DNA from: Planctomycetota bacterium | GTDB taxonomy: Bacteria; Planctomycetota; Phycisphaerae; Phycisphaerales; UBA1924 | Assembly (NCBI GenBank): GCA_023434205.1 | Contig: JAEYTB010000204.1 | Location: 1 to 18,103, forward strand | DNA: 18,103 bases | Reading direction: 5' to 3' | Part shown: piece after piece, positions 1 through 6,267 of the stretch | Position numbering within the stretch: the first letter of the stretch is position 1 | How the letters are laid out: each line of letters opens with the position of its first letter | The notes under the pieces: generated by a model | Seen by the model: the letters and a program-made list of their open reading frames with translations, nothing else | Told to the model about the DNA's origin: nothing | The model's database searches: none | Position numbers and translations under genes: made by a program

Positions 1-32
1 CCCCCCCGGGGGGGCGGCGGCAAACCGCTGCC
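1..32. other. GC-rich inverted repeats at left window edge
   Basis: Seven C followed by seven G form a perfect palindrome at 1-14. Overlapping it, positions 13-20 pair with 25-32 around a CAAA loop (8 pairs, one of them G-T). This lies about 470 bp beyond the flhB stop in the direction of transcription. It could help end the flagellar transcript, but there is no T-tract visible, and the palindrome is cut by the window edge, so the role is unproven. Confidence 0.3.
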
Positions 33-57
33 AAAGTCGACTCCGCGCGCGCGAAAA

Positions 58-351
58 GCTCCGTCACACAGCGCAAAGTCTTCCCCACGCAGAGCAATGT
101 CTTCTCCACCCGGGGCAACGGCTCGCAAACAGGGCGCAATGGCTCGCAAACAGGGCGCAATGGCTCGCAAACAGGGCGCAATGGCTCGCAAACAGGGCGC
201 AACGACTCTCTCACAGGGCGCAATGGCTCGCGCACACGGCGCAAAGGTCCGCGCACACGGCGCGACGATCCGCGCACACAGCGCGACGGCTCCCCCGCAT
301 GGCGCAAGAACCCCTCCACAGGGGGCCAGACTTCCTCCCCGCGCGTGCAGG
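58..351. repeat. Degenerate 21-bp tandem repeat array, about 14 units
   Basis: A 21-bp unit repeats in strict phase. Four consecutive units at 121-204 are almost identical; each begins GCTCGCAAAC and ends GGGCGCAATG or GGGCGCAACG. More diverged units extend left to about 58 and right to about 351, keeping a GCGCAA-like core every 21 bases (unit ends at 78, 99, 120, 141, 162, 183, 204, 225, 246, 267, 288, 309, 330, 351). The unit is a multiple of three, so the plus strand stays open from the left edge to 456 and reads as a seven-residue repeat such as ARKQGAM. I see no ribosome binding site and no known protein family, so I treat it as a non-coding tandem repeat. Confidence 0.85.
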
Positions 352-499
352 ACTCCCGTATCGATCCCAAGCCAGGCGCAAGAACGGCCGAGGTCGCGCT
401 CGTGCCGGTCTCCAGGATGGCGCCCGTCTGTCCCATCATCCGCTCCTGCTCCGTGACCTCTGTCCCCACTCCGTCCCCTCCGTGTTCCTCTTCCTCCGG
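352..499. other. Intergenic region after flhB, no gene seen
   Basis: No gene is visible in this stretch. From about 440 to 497 the flhB-strand sequence is a purine-rich run with repeated ACGGAG, ACAGAG and GGGGAC words, starting a few bases after the flhB stop. It closely resembles both arms of the inverted repeat between fliR and flhB (1574-1610 and 1690-1726). It appears to be a third copy of the same intergenic repeat. No convincing hairpin with a T-tract was found, so the terminator of the cluster was not identified here. Confidence 0.6.
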
Positions 500-1561
500 C
501 TAGGCCGCCTTGCTCTCCAAGCGGTACACGTAGGCCAGTAACTCCGCGATGGCCTGGTAGAACTCGGTCGAGACTTCCTGGCCGACCTCGACGCCCGCGT
601 AGAGGGCCCGCGCGAGGGGCGGGCGTTCCACGATCGGGACCTTGTGGATGAGCGCGAGGTGGCGGATGCGCACGGCCATGTGGTCGACGCCCTTGGCGAC
701 CACGCGCGGGGCCTTCATCGTGGCCTGGTCGTACTGGATCGCGACGGCGTAGTGCGTGGGGTTGGTGACGATGACGTCGGCCTTGGGGACGGCGGCGGAG
801 ACCCGCTGCATGGCGAGCTCGCGCATGAGCTTGTAGCGGCGGCCCTTCACGGCGGGGTCGCCCTCCATGCTGCGGCGCTCGTCCTTCACTTCCTCCTTGG
901 TCATCTTGAGGTCGGTGGTGTGCTGCCACTTCTGGTAGAGGAAGTCGGCCAGGCCCAGCACCAGCAGCACGGCGAGGATCCAGAGCGTGAGCTCGAGCAT
1001 GAACTGGCCGGCGACGGTCATGGCCTGCACCATGGGCAGCAGCGGGAGCGACGCGAGGGCGGGCAGGCGGCCCTCCACGTAGGCCCACGCGACCGAGCCG
1101 ACGAGGATGAGCTTGAGGACGCTGGCGAGGGTCTTGATGAGGTTGCGCTTGCTGAACATGCGCGAGAGCCCCGCGACGGGGTTGAGCTTGTTGAGGTTGG
1201 GCTGGAGCGGGTGGAGCGTGAAGAGCAGGCCGAACTGCATGATGTGCGCGCCCGCCGCGACCACGGCCATCAGCCCCAGCAGCGGGGCGACGACGACGAC
1301 GGACTCCCACGCGGTGGTGAGCAGCAGCTTGCCCATGAGGGCGGGGTTGAGGCTCTCGGCGGGGTCGGCCAGGACGCGGCGCATCACGGCGGCCATGGCG
1401 CGGATGATCGAGCCCCCGAAGACCGCGAGCAGGATGAGCCCGGCGATCAGGTCGACCGCGGCGGCGAGGTCCTGGGACTTGGCGACCTGCCCCTTGCCGC
1501 GGGCCTCGGTGAGGCGGCGGGTGGTGGGTGCTTCGGTCTTTTCGCCCATGTCCTCGGCCAT
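500..1561 (-). CDS. flhB: Flagellar export gate and substrate-switch protein FlhB
   Basis: FlhB is an inner-membrane component of the flagellar type III export apparatus; it controls gate opening and the switch from rod/hook to filament substrates. The 353-residue length is typical. The N-terminus has the conserved GEKTEAPT start (residues 6-13), followed by four hydrophobic segments at about 32-58, 84-108, 145-170 and 183-208. The conserved linker and cytoplasmic domain follow, including KEEVKDERR and the autocleavage motif NPTH at 267-270. This cleavage motif distinguishes it from unrelated membrane proteins. The start is supported by AAGGA about 7 bases upstream. The stop is TAG. It is the last gene of the visible cluster; flhA, often the next gene, does not follow within the window. 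Virulence homologues (SctU) exist, but the surrounding genes make this flagellar. Confidence 0.97.
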   Translation of the reverse strand: MAEDMGEKTEAPTTRRLTEARGKGQVAKSQDLAAAVDLIAGLILLAVFGGSIIRAMAAVMRRVLADPAESLNPALMGKLLLTTAWESVVVVAPLLGLMAVVAAGAHIMQFGLLFTLHPLQPNLNKLNPVAGLSRMFSKRNLIKTLASVLKLILVGSVAWAYVEGRLPALASLPLLPMVQAMTVAGQFMLELTLWILAVLLVLGLADFLYQKWQHTTDLKMTKEEVKDERRSMEGDPAVKGRRYKLMRELAMQRVSAAVPKADVIVTNPTHYAVAIQYDQATMKAPRVVAKGVDHMAVRIRHLALIHKVPIVERPPLARALYAGVEVGQEVSTEFYQAIAELLAYVYRLESKAA

Positions 1562-1573
1562 CGTGGGTCCTTA

Positions 1574-1726
1574 GAAGAGGTACACGGAGGGGACGGAGAG
1601 GGAACGGAGGGGGGATGGGGTCAGGAGTCGCGACCGACCGGGGCTCATCCTGACTGCACTTGGCTTCATTCCCTTTTCCTTCTCTGTGCGCTCCGTCATC
1701 CCTCTGTCCACTCTGTGTTCCTCTTC
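1574..1726. repeat. Imperfect inverted repeat between fliR and flhB
   Basis: The 171-bp spacer between the fliR stop and the flhB start carries a 37-base arm at 1574-1610 and its imperfect reverse complement at 1690-1726. By eye about 28 of 37 positions match. Both arms begin GAAGAGG and contain ACAC, GAG and GGAC words. The ~80 bases between the arms are not obviously coding. A related third copy lies downstream of flhB at about 440-497. The structure resembles an intergenic repeat pair that would fold in RNA between the two genes. Confidence 0.7.
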
Positions 1727-1732
1727 CTCTTC

Positions 1733-2521
1733 CTAACGAGCGGAGACCCAGCGGAGGACCTCTCCCAGGGTGCGGGTGATCTCGTTGCCGACGGCGCCCT
1801 GGATGGCGTAGAGGGCGGCGGCGAGCATGGCCAGGCCCGCGATGATCTTGATGGCGAAGCCGACGGACATGACGTTGAGCTGGGGCATGGTCTTGCCGAT
1901 CAGGCCCATGACCACGATGACGAGCATGACGACGGCGGTGACGGGGGTGGAGATGCGGATGGCCAGCTCGAAGCCGCTGGTGAGCGTGGCGACGAAGAGG
2001 TCCAGGGGCGTCTGCGAGACGGTGAAGCCGCCCAGGGGGATGGTGGTGAAGCTCTTCATGATGCCGGCGAAGAGCAGCTCCAGGCCGCCCATGGTGAGGA
2101 AGATGGTGGCGCCGATGTAGTAGATGAGCTGGCCGACGACGTCGGTCTCGAAGTCGGCCTCGGGGTTGTAGACCTTGGCGAGGCCCAGGCCCATGTTCTG
2201 GCCGATGAGCACGCCGGCCATCTCGAGGCTCAGCAGGGGGATCGCGGCGATGCCGCCCATCGCCAGGCCGATGAGCGACTCCATGACGATGAGGGGAACG
2301 AGGCCGAAGAGGTCCAGGCCCTGCGGCACGGCGGGCGCAGCGGTGCGGACGGCGGGGTAGAGGGCCGCGGCGAGCATGAAGAGCAGCAGGGCCTTGTACA
2401 CCCGCGGGATGGTGAGGCTGGTCAGCAGCGGCGCGAGCAGGAACACCCCCGCGAGGCGGAACATGACCAGCGTGTAGGGCACGGCGTGGTTGAGGAGGGG
2501 GTTGAGGTCGGGGGCGTCCAT
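1733..2521 (-). CDS. fliR: Flagellar export gate protein FliR
   Basis: FliR is a membrane protein of the flagellar export gate and joins FliP and FliQ in the helical core through which subunits pass. The 262-residue product is almost entirely hydrophobic, with several long helices. It carries the family motif MPQLNVMSVGF at 212-222, and the TIPRVYKALLL stretch near residue 37 is also typical. Length matches the family. It sits in the usual P-Q-R-FlhB order. The start is the ATG at 2521. The 57-base leader before it is C/T-rich on the coding strand with no recognisable Shine-Dalgarno sequence, so translation may depend on coupling or on a leader-independent mechanism. The TAG stop lies within a few bases of the inverted repeat that separates this gene from flhB. 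Confidence 0.96.
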   Translation of the reverse strand: MDAPDLNPLLNHAVPYTLVMFRLAGVFLLAPLLTSLTIPRVYKALLLFMLAAALYPAVRTAAPAVPQGLDLFGLVPLIVMESLIGLAMGGIAAIPLLSLEMAGVLIGQNMGLGLAKVYNPEADFETDVVGQLIYYIGATIFLTMGGLELLFAGIMKSFTTIPLGGFTVSQTPLDLFVATLTSGFELAIRISTPVTAVVMLVIVVMGLIGKTMPQLNVMSVGFAIKIIAGLAMLAAALYAIQGAVGNEITRTLGEVLRWVSAR

Positions 2522-2578
2522 GCCGGGGATGTGGAGGAGTGGAGGAGCGGAGGAGAGCAGGAGTGGAGGTGCGTGGGG
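2522..2578 (-). promoter_or_regulatory. Pyrimidine-rich leader of fliR lacking a Shine-Dalgarno site
   Basis: The plus strand shows GGAGGAG-type repeats with irregular spacing, so the fliR-coding strand reads as CTCCTCC-type pyrimidine repeats right up to the ATG. No GGAGG-like site exists on the coding strand. The region is a low-complexity tract with an unknown effect on translation of fliR. Confidence 0.5.
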
Positions 2579-2839
2579 CTAGCCGGTGAGGGAGAAGAGG
2601 GAGGCGGCGTACTCGACGAGGCGGTGGGCGATCCACGGCAGGAGCACCGCGGCGGCCACCACCATGACGACGATCTTGGGGACGAAGGCGAGGGTCTGGT
2701 CCTGGATGCTGGTGACGGACTGGAGCAGGCTGACCACCAGGCCCACGGTGATGCCCGCGAGCAGGATGGGCGCGGCGATCTTGAGCGTGATGATCAACGC
2801 GGTGCGGACGAGCTCGACGGAGGTGGCGTCGTAGTGCAT
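2579..2839 (-). CDS. fliQ: Flagellar export gate protein FliQ
   Basis: FliQ is a small two-helix membrane protein; several copies wrap around the FliP/FliR core of the flagellar export gate. The 86-residue length is typical. Two hydrophobic helices occupy about 13-38 and 52-75. Between them is the diagnostic loop SIQDQTLAFVPKI (residues 44-56), which matches the family pattern of Q-x-x-T-L-x-F-V-P-K. It lies between fliP and fliR as expected. The ATG at 2839 is preceded by a pyrimidine-rich leader with no clear Shine-Dalgarno site, as for fliR. The stop is TAG. Confidence 0.96.
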   Translation of the reverse strand: MHYDATSVELVRTALIITLKIAAPILLAGITVGLVVSLLQSVTSIQDQTLAFVPKIVVMVVAAAVLLPWIAHRLVEYAASLFSLTG

Positions 2840-2899
2840 GGGGGACGGGTGGGGAGAGGAAACGGGGGAGGGGAAAGGGGAACGTGCGGCGGAGAGGGG
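2840..2899 (-). promoter_or_regulatory. Pyrimidine-rich leader of fliQ lacking a Shine-Dalgarno site
   Basis: This 60-base spacer is a run of G with some A on the plus strand, so the mRNA of fliQ has a C/T-rich leader (CCCCTTTCCCCTCCC in its middle) up to the ATG. No Shine-Dalgarno sequence is present. It repeats the pattern seen before fliR. Confidence 0.5.
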
Positions 2900-3820
2900 C
2901 TAGCCGGCGCCGGTCTGGACGAAGCTGTTCATGAGGCCGCCGACGATGAGGGTCCAGCCGTCCACGAGGACGAAGAGCAGCAGCTTGAAGGGCAGCGAGA
3001 TGAGCACGGGGGGGAGCATCATCATGCTCATGGCGATGAGCATGGTGGAGATGACCATGTCGATGACCAGGAAGGGCAGGTAGATGCGGAAGCCCATGAG
3101 GAAGGCGGTCTTGAGCTCGCTGAGCATGTAGGCGGGGACGAGGGAGACCATGTCGACGTCGGCGCGGGTGAGCTTGTCGGGCTCGCTGGTGTCGACGCCG
3201 CGGTACTCGAGGATCATGTAGAGGCTGGACCAGTTGCCGGTGGCCTCGATCTGGTTGAACATGTAGTCGCGGAGGGGCTGCTTGCCCTTGGACCACAGCT
3301 CGTCGTAGTCGGTGATCTGTCCGGCGCGGTAGGGGGCGATGGCCTCGGTGTTGATGCGGTCGAGCGTGGGGGCCATGACCAGCAGGGTCATGAAGAGGGC
3401 GAGGGCGGTGATGACCTGCGGGGGCGGGACGCTCTGCGTGCCCAGGGCCTGGCGGAGCAGGCCCAGCACGATCATGATGCGCATGAAGCAGGTGGTCATC
3501 AGCATGATCGACGGCGCGAGCGTGATCACGGTGAGGACGACGAGGATGTTCACGGCGGTGGAGAGGCCGCCCTTGGCCGGGGCGGCGGAGGCCGCGGGCC
3601 TGGCCGCGCCTGGGAGCGCCCCCGCGGCGGCGTCGAGCATCTCGAGCGGGTTGAGGTCGGGGATGGCGAGCGGGCCGACCGCGGGCGTTGACACCGGGGC
3701 CGGGGTTGGCACGGTGGGCTGCACGATCACGGGGGCGTCGGGCAGGGGCGGACCGACCTGGGCCCGTGCCGCGGGGACGAGGAAGACCAGGAGGGCCAGG
3801 ATGGACAGGGCGCGGCGCAC
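2900..3820 (-). CDS. fliP: Flagellar export gate protein FliP, extended N-terminal region
   Basis: FliP forms the pentameric core of the flagellar export gate. The product has 306 residues against about 245 in enterobacteria. Residues 1-20 look like a signal peptide ending in a typical AARA cleavage region. A Pro/Ala-rich stretch at about 21-84 follows, longer than usual. The membrane core contains conserved QPLRDYM (181-187), SELKTAF (234-240), and the methionine-rich MSMMMLPP loop (264-271), which corresponds to the known methionine gasket. PFKLLLFVLVDGW (277-289) is also characteristic. The start is GTG directly abutting the fliO stop, read as CGC TAA GTG. A G-rich stretch with GGAGG lies inside the end of fliO, so the two genes are probably translationally coupled. 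No nearby ATG offers a better start. Confidence 0.96.
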   Translation of the reverse strand: MRRALSILALLVFLVPAARAQVGPPLPDAPVIVQPTVPTPAPVSTPAVGPLAIPDLNPLEMLDAAAGALPGAARPAASAAPAKGGLSTAVNILVVLTVITLAPSIMLMTTCFMRIMIVLGLLRQALGTQSVPPPQVITALALFMTLLVMAPTLDRINTEAIAPYRAGQITDYDELWSKGKQPLRDYMFNQIEATGNWSSLYMILEYRGVDTSEPDKLTRADVDMVSLVPAYMLSELKTAFLMGFRIYLPFLVIDMVISTMLIAMSMMMLPPVLISLPFKLLLFVLVDGWTLIVGGLMNSFVQTGAG

Positions 3821-4552
3821 TTAGCGGCCCCCTCCCCCACTGCCGTGGGCGGTGCGGAGCGTGTTGAGGCGGGAGCGGATGGGCGGCGCGGCCTTGGCGG
3901 CGCGGGCCTTGGCGAGGTCGAAGCTGTCGGGGCCGACGTCGAGCCGCCTGGGCGCGGGCTCGGCCTCATCGAGGGCGGCGGAGGCCGCACGGTCGGCGCC
4001 GGTGAGCATGCCCTGGAACTTGCGGGCGAGCGTGTCACCCTCCTCGTCGCGGACCTTGAGAAGGATGGACGCGACGTCCTCGGGCTCGGTGACCTCGCAG
4101 AGCGTGGTCATGGAGGCGCCGCCGAACTTGCCGCCCCCGCCCTGGGAGACGAGCAGCACGCGCCGGTCCATCTTCAGGAGGATGAGCGTGGAGCCGCGGC
4201 CGACGGGGTAGCGGCCGAGGACCTCGAGGAGGCCGGAGGGTGCGCGGCCGCCGGCGCCCATCGCGGCCATGAGGCCTCCGCTGCGGCGGGAGACAAGCCG
4301 CACGGTCACGCCGAGCACGACGATGAGCGCGACGACGCCGGCGAGCGACGCGATGGTCTGCACCGTGCCGGCGCTGACGCCGGGCTTGCCCGCGGCGAGC
4401 GGCGCGGACTCGGACGCGGGTGCGGCGGAGGGCGCGGGGAGGGGCCGGGACTCGGGCGAGGCGGGGTCGCCCGCGAGCACAGGCGCCGCGGCGATGAGGC
4501 AGGCCCACGCCGCGGCGCGCCAACGAAAGTTGTGAAGTCCCACGCTCGCCAT
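3821..4552 (-). CDS. fliO: Flagellar biosynthesis protein FliO
   Basis: FliO is a membrane protein that helps FliP assemble into the flagellar export gate. The 243-residue product has an N-terminal hydrophobic segment at about 12-28 that looks like a signal peptide, an Ala/Pro-rich periplasmic stretch, and one transmembrane helix at about 65-87. A cytoplasmic domain follows with the FliO signature LEVLGRYPVGRGSTLILLKM (109-128). The C-terminal third is Ala-rich and ends in a run of glycines, with no domain that I recognise. FliO is poorly conserved, so the call rests on this motif, membrane topology and position between fliN and fliP. The ribosome binding site upstream is weak. The stop abuts the fliP GTG start. 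Confidence 0.88.
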   Translation of the reverse strand: MASVGLHNFRWRAAAWACLIAAAPVLAGDPASPESRPLPAPSAAPASESAPLAAGKPGVSAGTVQTIASLAGVVALIVVLGVTVRLVSRRSGGLMAAMGAGGRAPSGLLEVLGRYPVGRGSTLILLKMDRRVLLVSQGGGGKFGGASMTTLCEVTEPEDVASILLKVRDEEGDTLARKFQGMLTGADRAASAALDEAEPAPRRLDVGPDSFDLAKARAAKAAPPIRSRLNTLRTAHGSGGGGR

Positions 4553-4591
4553 CCTGGCTCACTGGGGCGGCTCCGCCGCCCGGTTGATTGT

Positions 4592-4969
4592 TCAGCCCGC
4601 CTTGGCGACGGGGACCGCGCCCTCGGCGGGGGCGGCGAGGATTTCGTTGATGCGGACGCAGAAGTTGTCGTTGAGGACGAGCACCTCGCCGCGGGCGACG
4701 TGGCGGTCATTGACGTAGACGTCGACGGGGTCACCGGCGAGCTTGTCGAGCTCGACGACGGCGCCCTCGGACAGGCGGAGGACATCCTCGACGAACATGC
4801 GGGTGCGGCCGAGCTCGATCTTGACGTTGAGGTTGACGTCGGAGAGCAGGTCGATGGCGCGCGGGCCGGCATCGGCGGCGCCTGGTGTGAACGTGGGCAG
4901 GGGGAGCGGGGCGGGGTCGGCCGCCGTGTCAGCGGGGGGCGTGGTTGCGGGCGGGTCGTTCTCGGCCAT
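4592..4969 (-). CDS. fliN: Flagellar motor switch protein FliN
   Basis: FliN is the most abundant protein of the cytoplasmic C-ring and contributes to rotation switching and docking of the FliH-FliI export complex. The product has 125 residues. Residues 1-36 are Pro/Ala-rich and probably disordered. Residues about 41-112 are a SpoA (surface presentation of antigens) domain, with LSDVNLNVKIELGRT, VLRLSEGAVVELDKLAGDPV and the VNDRHVARGEV strand. Length fits FliN and is too short for FliM or FliY. A GGAGG site about 5 bases upstream supports the ATG at 4969. fliM, which usually precedes fliN, is missing here: the next gene upstream is fliL, separated by 149 bp with no room for it. Confidence 0.95.
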   Translation of the reverse strand: MAENDPPATTPPADTAADPAPLPLPTFTPGAADAGPRAIDLLSDVNLNVKIELGRTRMFVEDVLRLSEGAVVELDKLAGDPVDVYVNDRHVARGEVLVLNDNFCVRINEILAAPAEGAVPVAKAG

Positions 4970-5118
4970 CCTGGCCTCCGGGTCTGTTGGCGCGGGCGTG
5001 TGGCCGTCCTGGCGTCACGCGTCGCGGTGTCGGCAGTGCATCGGACAACGGGCAAGATGTGCCGCACAAAAGCGGCAGGGCGTGCGCGGGTCCCATAAAG
5101 ATGCGCAAGGGTTGCCGA
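4970..5118 (-). other. fliL-fliN spacer, position where fliM is expected
   Basis: This 149-bp spacer lies where fliM sits in many flagellar operons, but it has no fliM-like coding sequence or remnant. A small inverted repeat, GCCGC and GCGGC around a six-base loop, lies at 5071-5086. It has no T-tract, so it is only a weak candidate for a processing site or terminator. I could not identify a promoter with confidence. Confidence 0.5.
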
Positions 5119-5667
5119 TCAGTCCGTGGGGAATCCCTTGCAGCGGGGGATGACGACGGCTTCGATGCGCTCGCGGCCCTCGGTGTCTTTGCCCATGATC
5201 TGGTTGACGTACGCCGTGATCTGGCGGTTGATCGTGCGCAGGTCGGGCTCCTTGAGCTGGGCGTGGGGAGCGCGTCGGAAGATCATGGCGAGGCCCTCCT
5301 GGACCTCGGCCTTGCGGCGTTCGAGCTCTTTCTCGACGAAGGCCTGGTTGCGGGCGCGGACCTTGAGGACGATGGAGGTATCCCAGATCCAGACGCGGCC
5401 GGTCTGCATGTTCTGGAACTTCTCGTCCAGCAGCGGGATTTCGACGGTGGACTCCAGGTCCTCTTTTTCGTGGCCCTCGAGGGGCGTGGCCTGCGCGGCC
5501 TGGGGCTGCTTGGAGGTCATGCTGACGATCATGAAAACCCCCACCGCCTCGGCGACCATGAGGCCGGCGACGACGATGATGGTCTTGAGGGGCAGGCCCT
5601 TCTTGGCCTCGGGCTCGGCGGCTGGGGCGTCAGCGGCGGGCTTTTTCTTGTCGTCCTTGTCGGCCAT
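5119..5667 (-). CDS. fliL: Flagellar basal body-associated protein FliL
   Basis: FliL is a single-pass inner-membrane protein that associates with the stator units around the basal body and supports torque. The 182-residue product starts with a Lys/Asp-rich cytoplasmic tail and a Pro/Ala-rich stretch. One transmembrane helix follows at about 27-50. The periplasmic domain from about 75 has the FliL pattern, including TSIVLKVRA and the RTINRQITAYVNQIMGK helix (144-160). The C-terminus (IPRCKGFPTD) is not the usual short hydrophobic FliL tail. The start is well supported by AGGAGGT about 11 bases upstream. The call rests on topology, length and its place just upstream of fliN. FliL is weakly conserved, so I am confident but not certain. 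Confidence 0.85.
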   Translation of the reverse strand: MADKDDKKKPAADAPAAEPEAKKGLPLKTIIVVAGLMVAEAVGVFMIVSMTSKQPQAAQATPLEGHEKEDLESTVEIPLLDEKFQNMQTGRVWIWDTSIVLKVRARNQAFVEKELERRKAEVQEGLAMIFRRAPHAQLKEPDLRTINRQITAYVNQIMGKDTEGRERIEAVVIPRCKGFPTD

Positions 5668-5811
5668 GGGGAGCGGCTACCTCCTGTCGCCGGTGACGGC
5701 GCACAGTGGCTCATCGGCCAGACATGGAGGGGGCGGTAGCCCGGGAACGGAACAGCACGCCCGCAAGGGTCGTGTGCGTGGCATAAACGGCCAAACGGGG
5801 TCGGTCGGGCT
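5668..5811 (-). other. Spacer upstream of fliL
   Basis: This 144-bp spacer between the unknown membrane protein and fliL holds no gene that I can support. Just before fliL it carries the strongest Shine-Dalgarno site of the window (ACAGGAGGTAG). I looked for sigma-28 and sigma-54 promoter patterns on the minus strand and found no convincing match. Confidence 0.5.
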
Positions 5812-6189
5812 TCAGGCTGCCTTGCTCAGGGGGAGCGCCGAGTCCGCCTGCCGGGCGGGGGCGGGGCGGGCGCGGCCCGCGGCGGCCAGGGCGACCAGCG
5901 ATGCGAGCACCCAGCACGCGGCGACCCCGGCGAACCAGGGGCTGAGCATGACCCACGACGGCAGGGGCAGCAGGAGCAGGGTCAGGGTGCCGGCGGTCAT
6001 CACGCAGGCGATGACCCGCTTGGGGGTGGGGCCCAGCCTGCGGGAGGCGAGTTCGAGCGCGCGGTCAACCCGGAGCGACGCGGCGGCCCAGAGGGCGGCG
6101 ACCACGAGGACGGCGCTGAGCGCGATGATCGCTGCGAGGAGGGCAAGGTCGTTGATGGCCTGGTCGCCGAGGGTCACTGTGGGGTTCAT
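5812..6189 (-). CDS. Unrecognised small membrane protein, three predicted helices
   Basis: I do not recognise this 125-residue protein. It has three strongly hydrophobic stretches, about 13-37, 59-77 and 84-104. A charged loop with RRLGPTPKR lies between the first two, which would put this loop on the cytoplasmic side by the positive-inside rule. The C-terminal 20 residues are Ala/Pro-rich and probably unstructured. No catalytic or binding motif is visible. It lies between flgE and fliL, a place often held by motA and motB in other flagellar clusters, but it lacks the MotA and MotB motifs and is too small for either. GGAG lies about 12 bases before the ATG. A 6-bp inverted repeat, GGTCCG and CGGACC, lies just upstream at 6191-6196 and 6229-6234. 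Whether it has a flagellar role is unknown. Confidence 0.75.
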   Translation of the reverse strand: MNPTVTLGDQAINDLALLAAIIALSAVLVVAALWAAASLRVDRALELASRRLGPTPKRVIACVMTAGTLTLLLLPLPSWVMLSPWFAGVAACWVLASLVALAAAGRARPAPARQADSALPLSKAA

Positions 6190-6267
6190 CGGTCCGGAGC
6201 TCCGTGCGCTGGGGCACGGGAGGATGATCGGACCTTGGGGGGTCGGGCTTGAGCCGGGGTTGCGGGT

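Noticed and set aside
58..351. CRISPR array
   Set aside because: The repeats are directly adjacent with no unique spacers, the unit is 21 bp and diverges along the array, so it is a tandem repeat.
97..456. Possible small protein with seven-residue ARKQGAM repeats on the plus strand
   Set aside because: The frame is open because the repeat is 21 bp and GC-rich; there is no ribosome binding site and other frames are also open. Kept as a repeat and not as a gene.
644..3691. Plus-strand open frame of about 1015 codons opposite flhB, fliR, fliQ and fliP
   Set aside because: Composition is rich in His, Asp, Glu, Gly and Val, as expected from reading highly GC-rich minus-strand genes in antisense. 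The minus strand has clear family motifs over its whole length.
3845..5098. Plus-strand open frame opposite fliO and fliN
   Set aside because: It is the antisense reading of two genes with recognised domains and shows no ribosome binding site or family motif.
4970..5811. Sigma-28 or sigma-54 promoters upstream of fliN and fliL
   Set aside because: I scanned the minus strand of both spacers and found only partial matches, not adequate to call a promoter.
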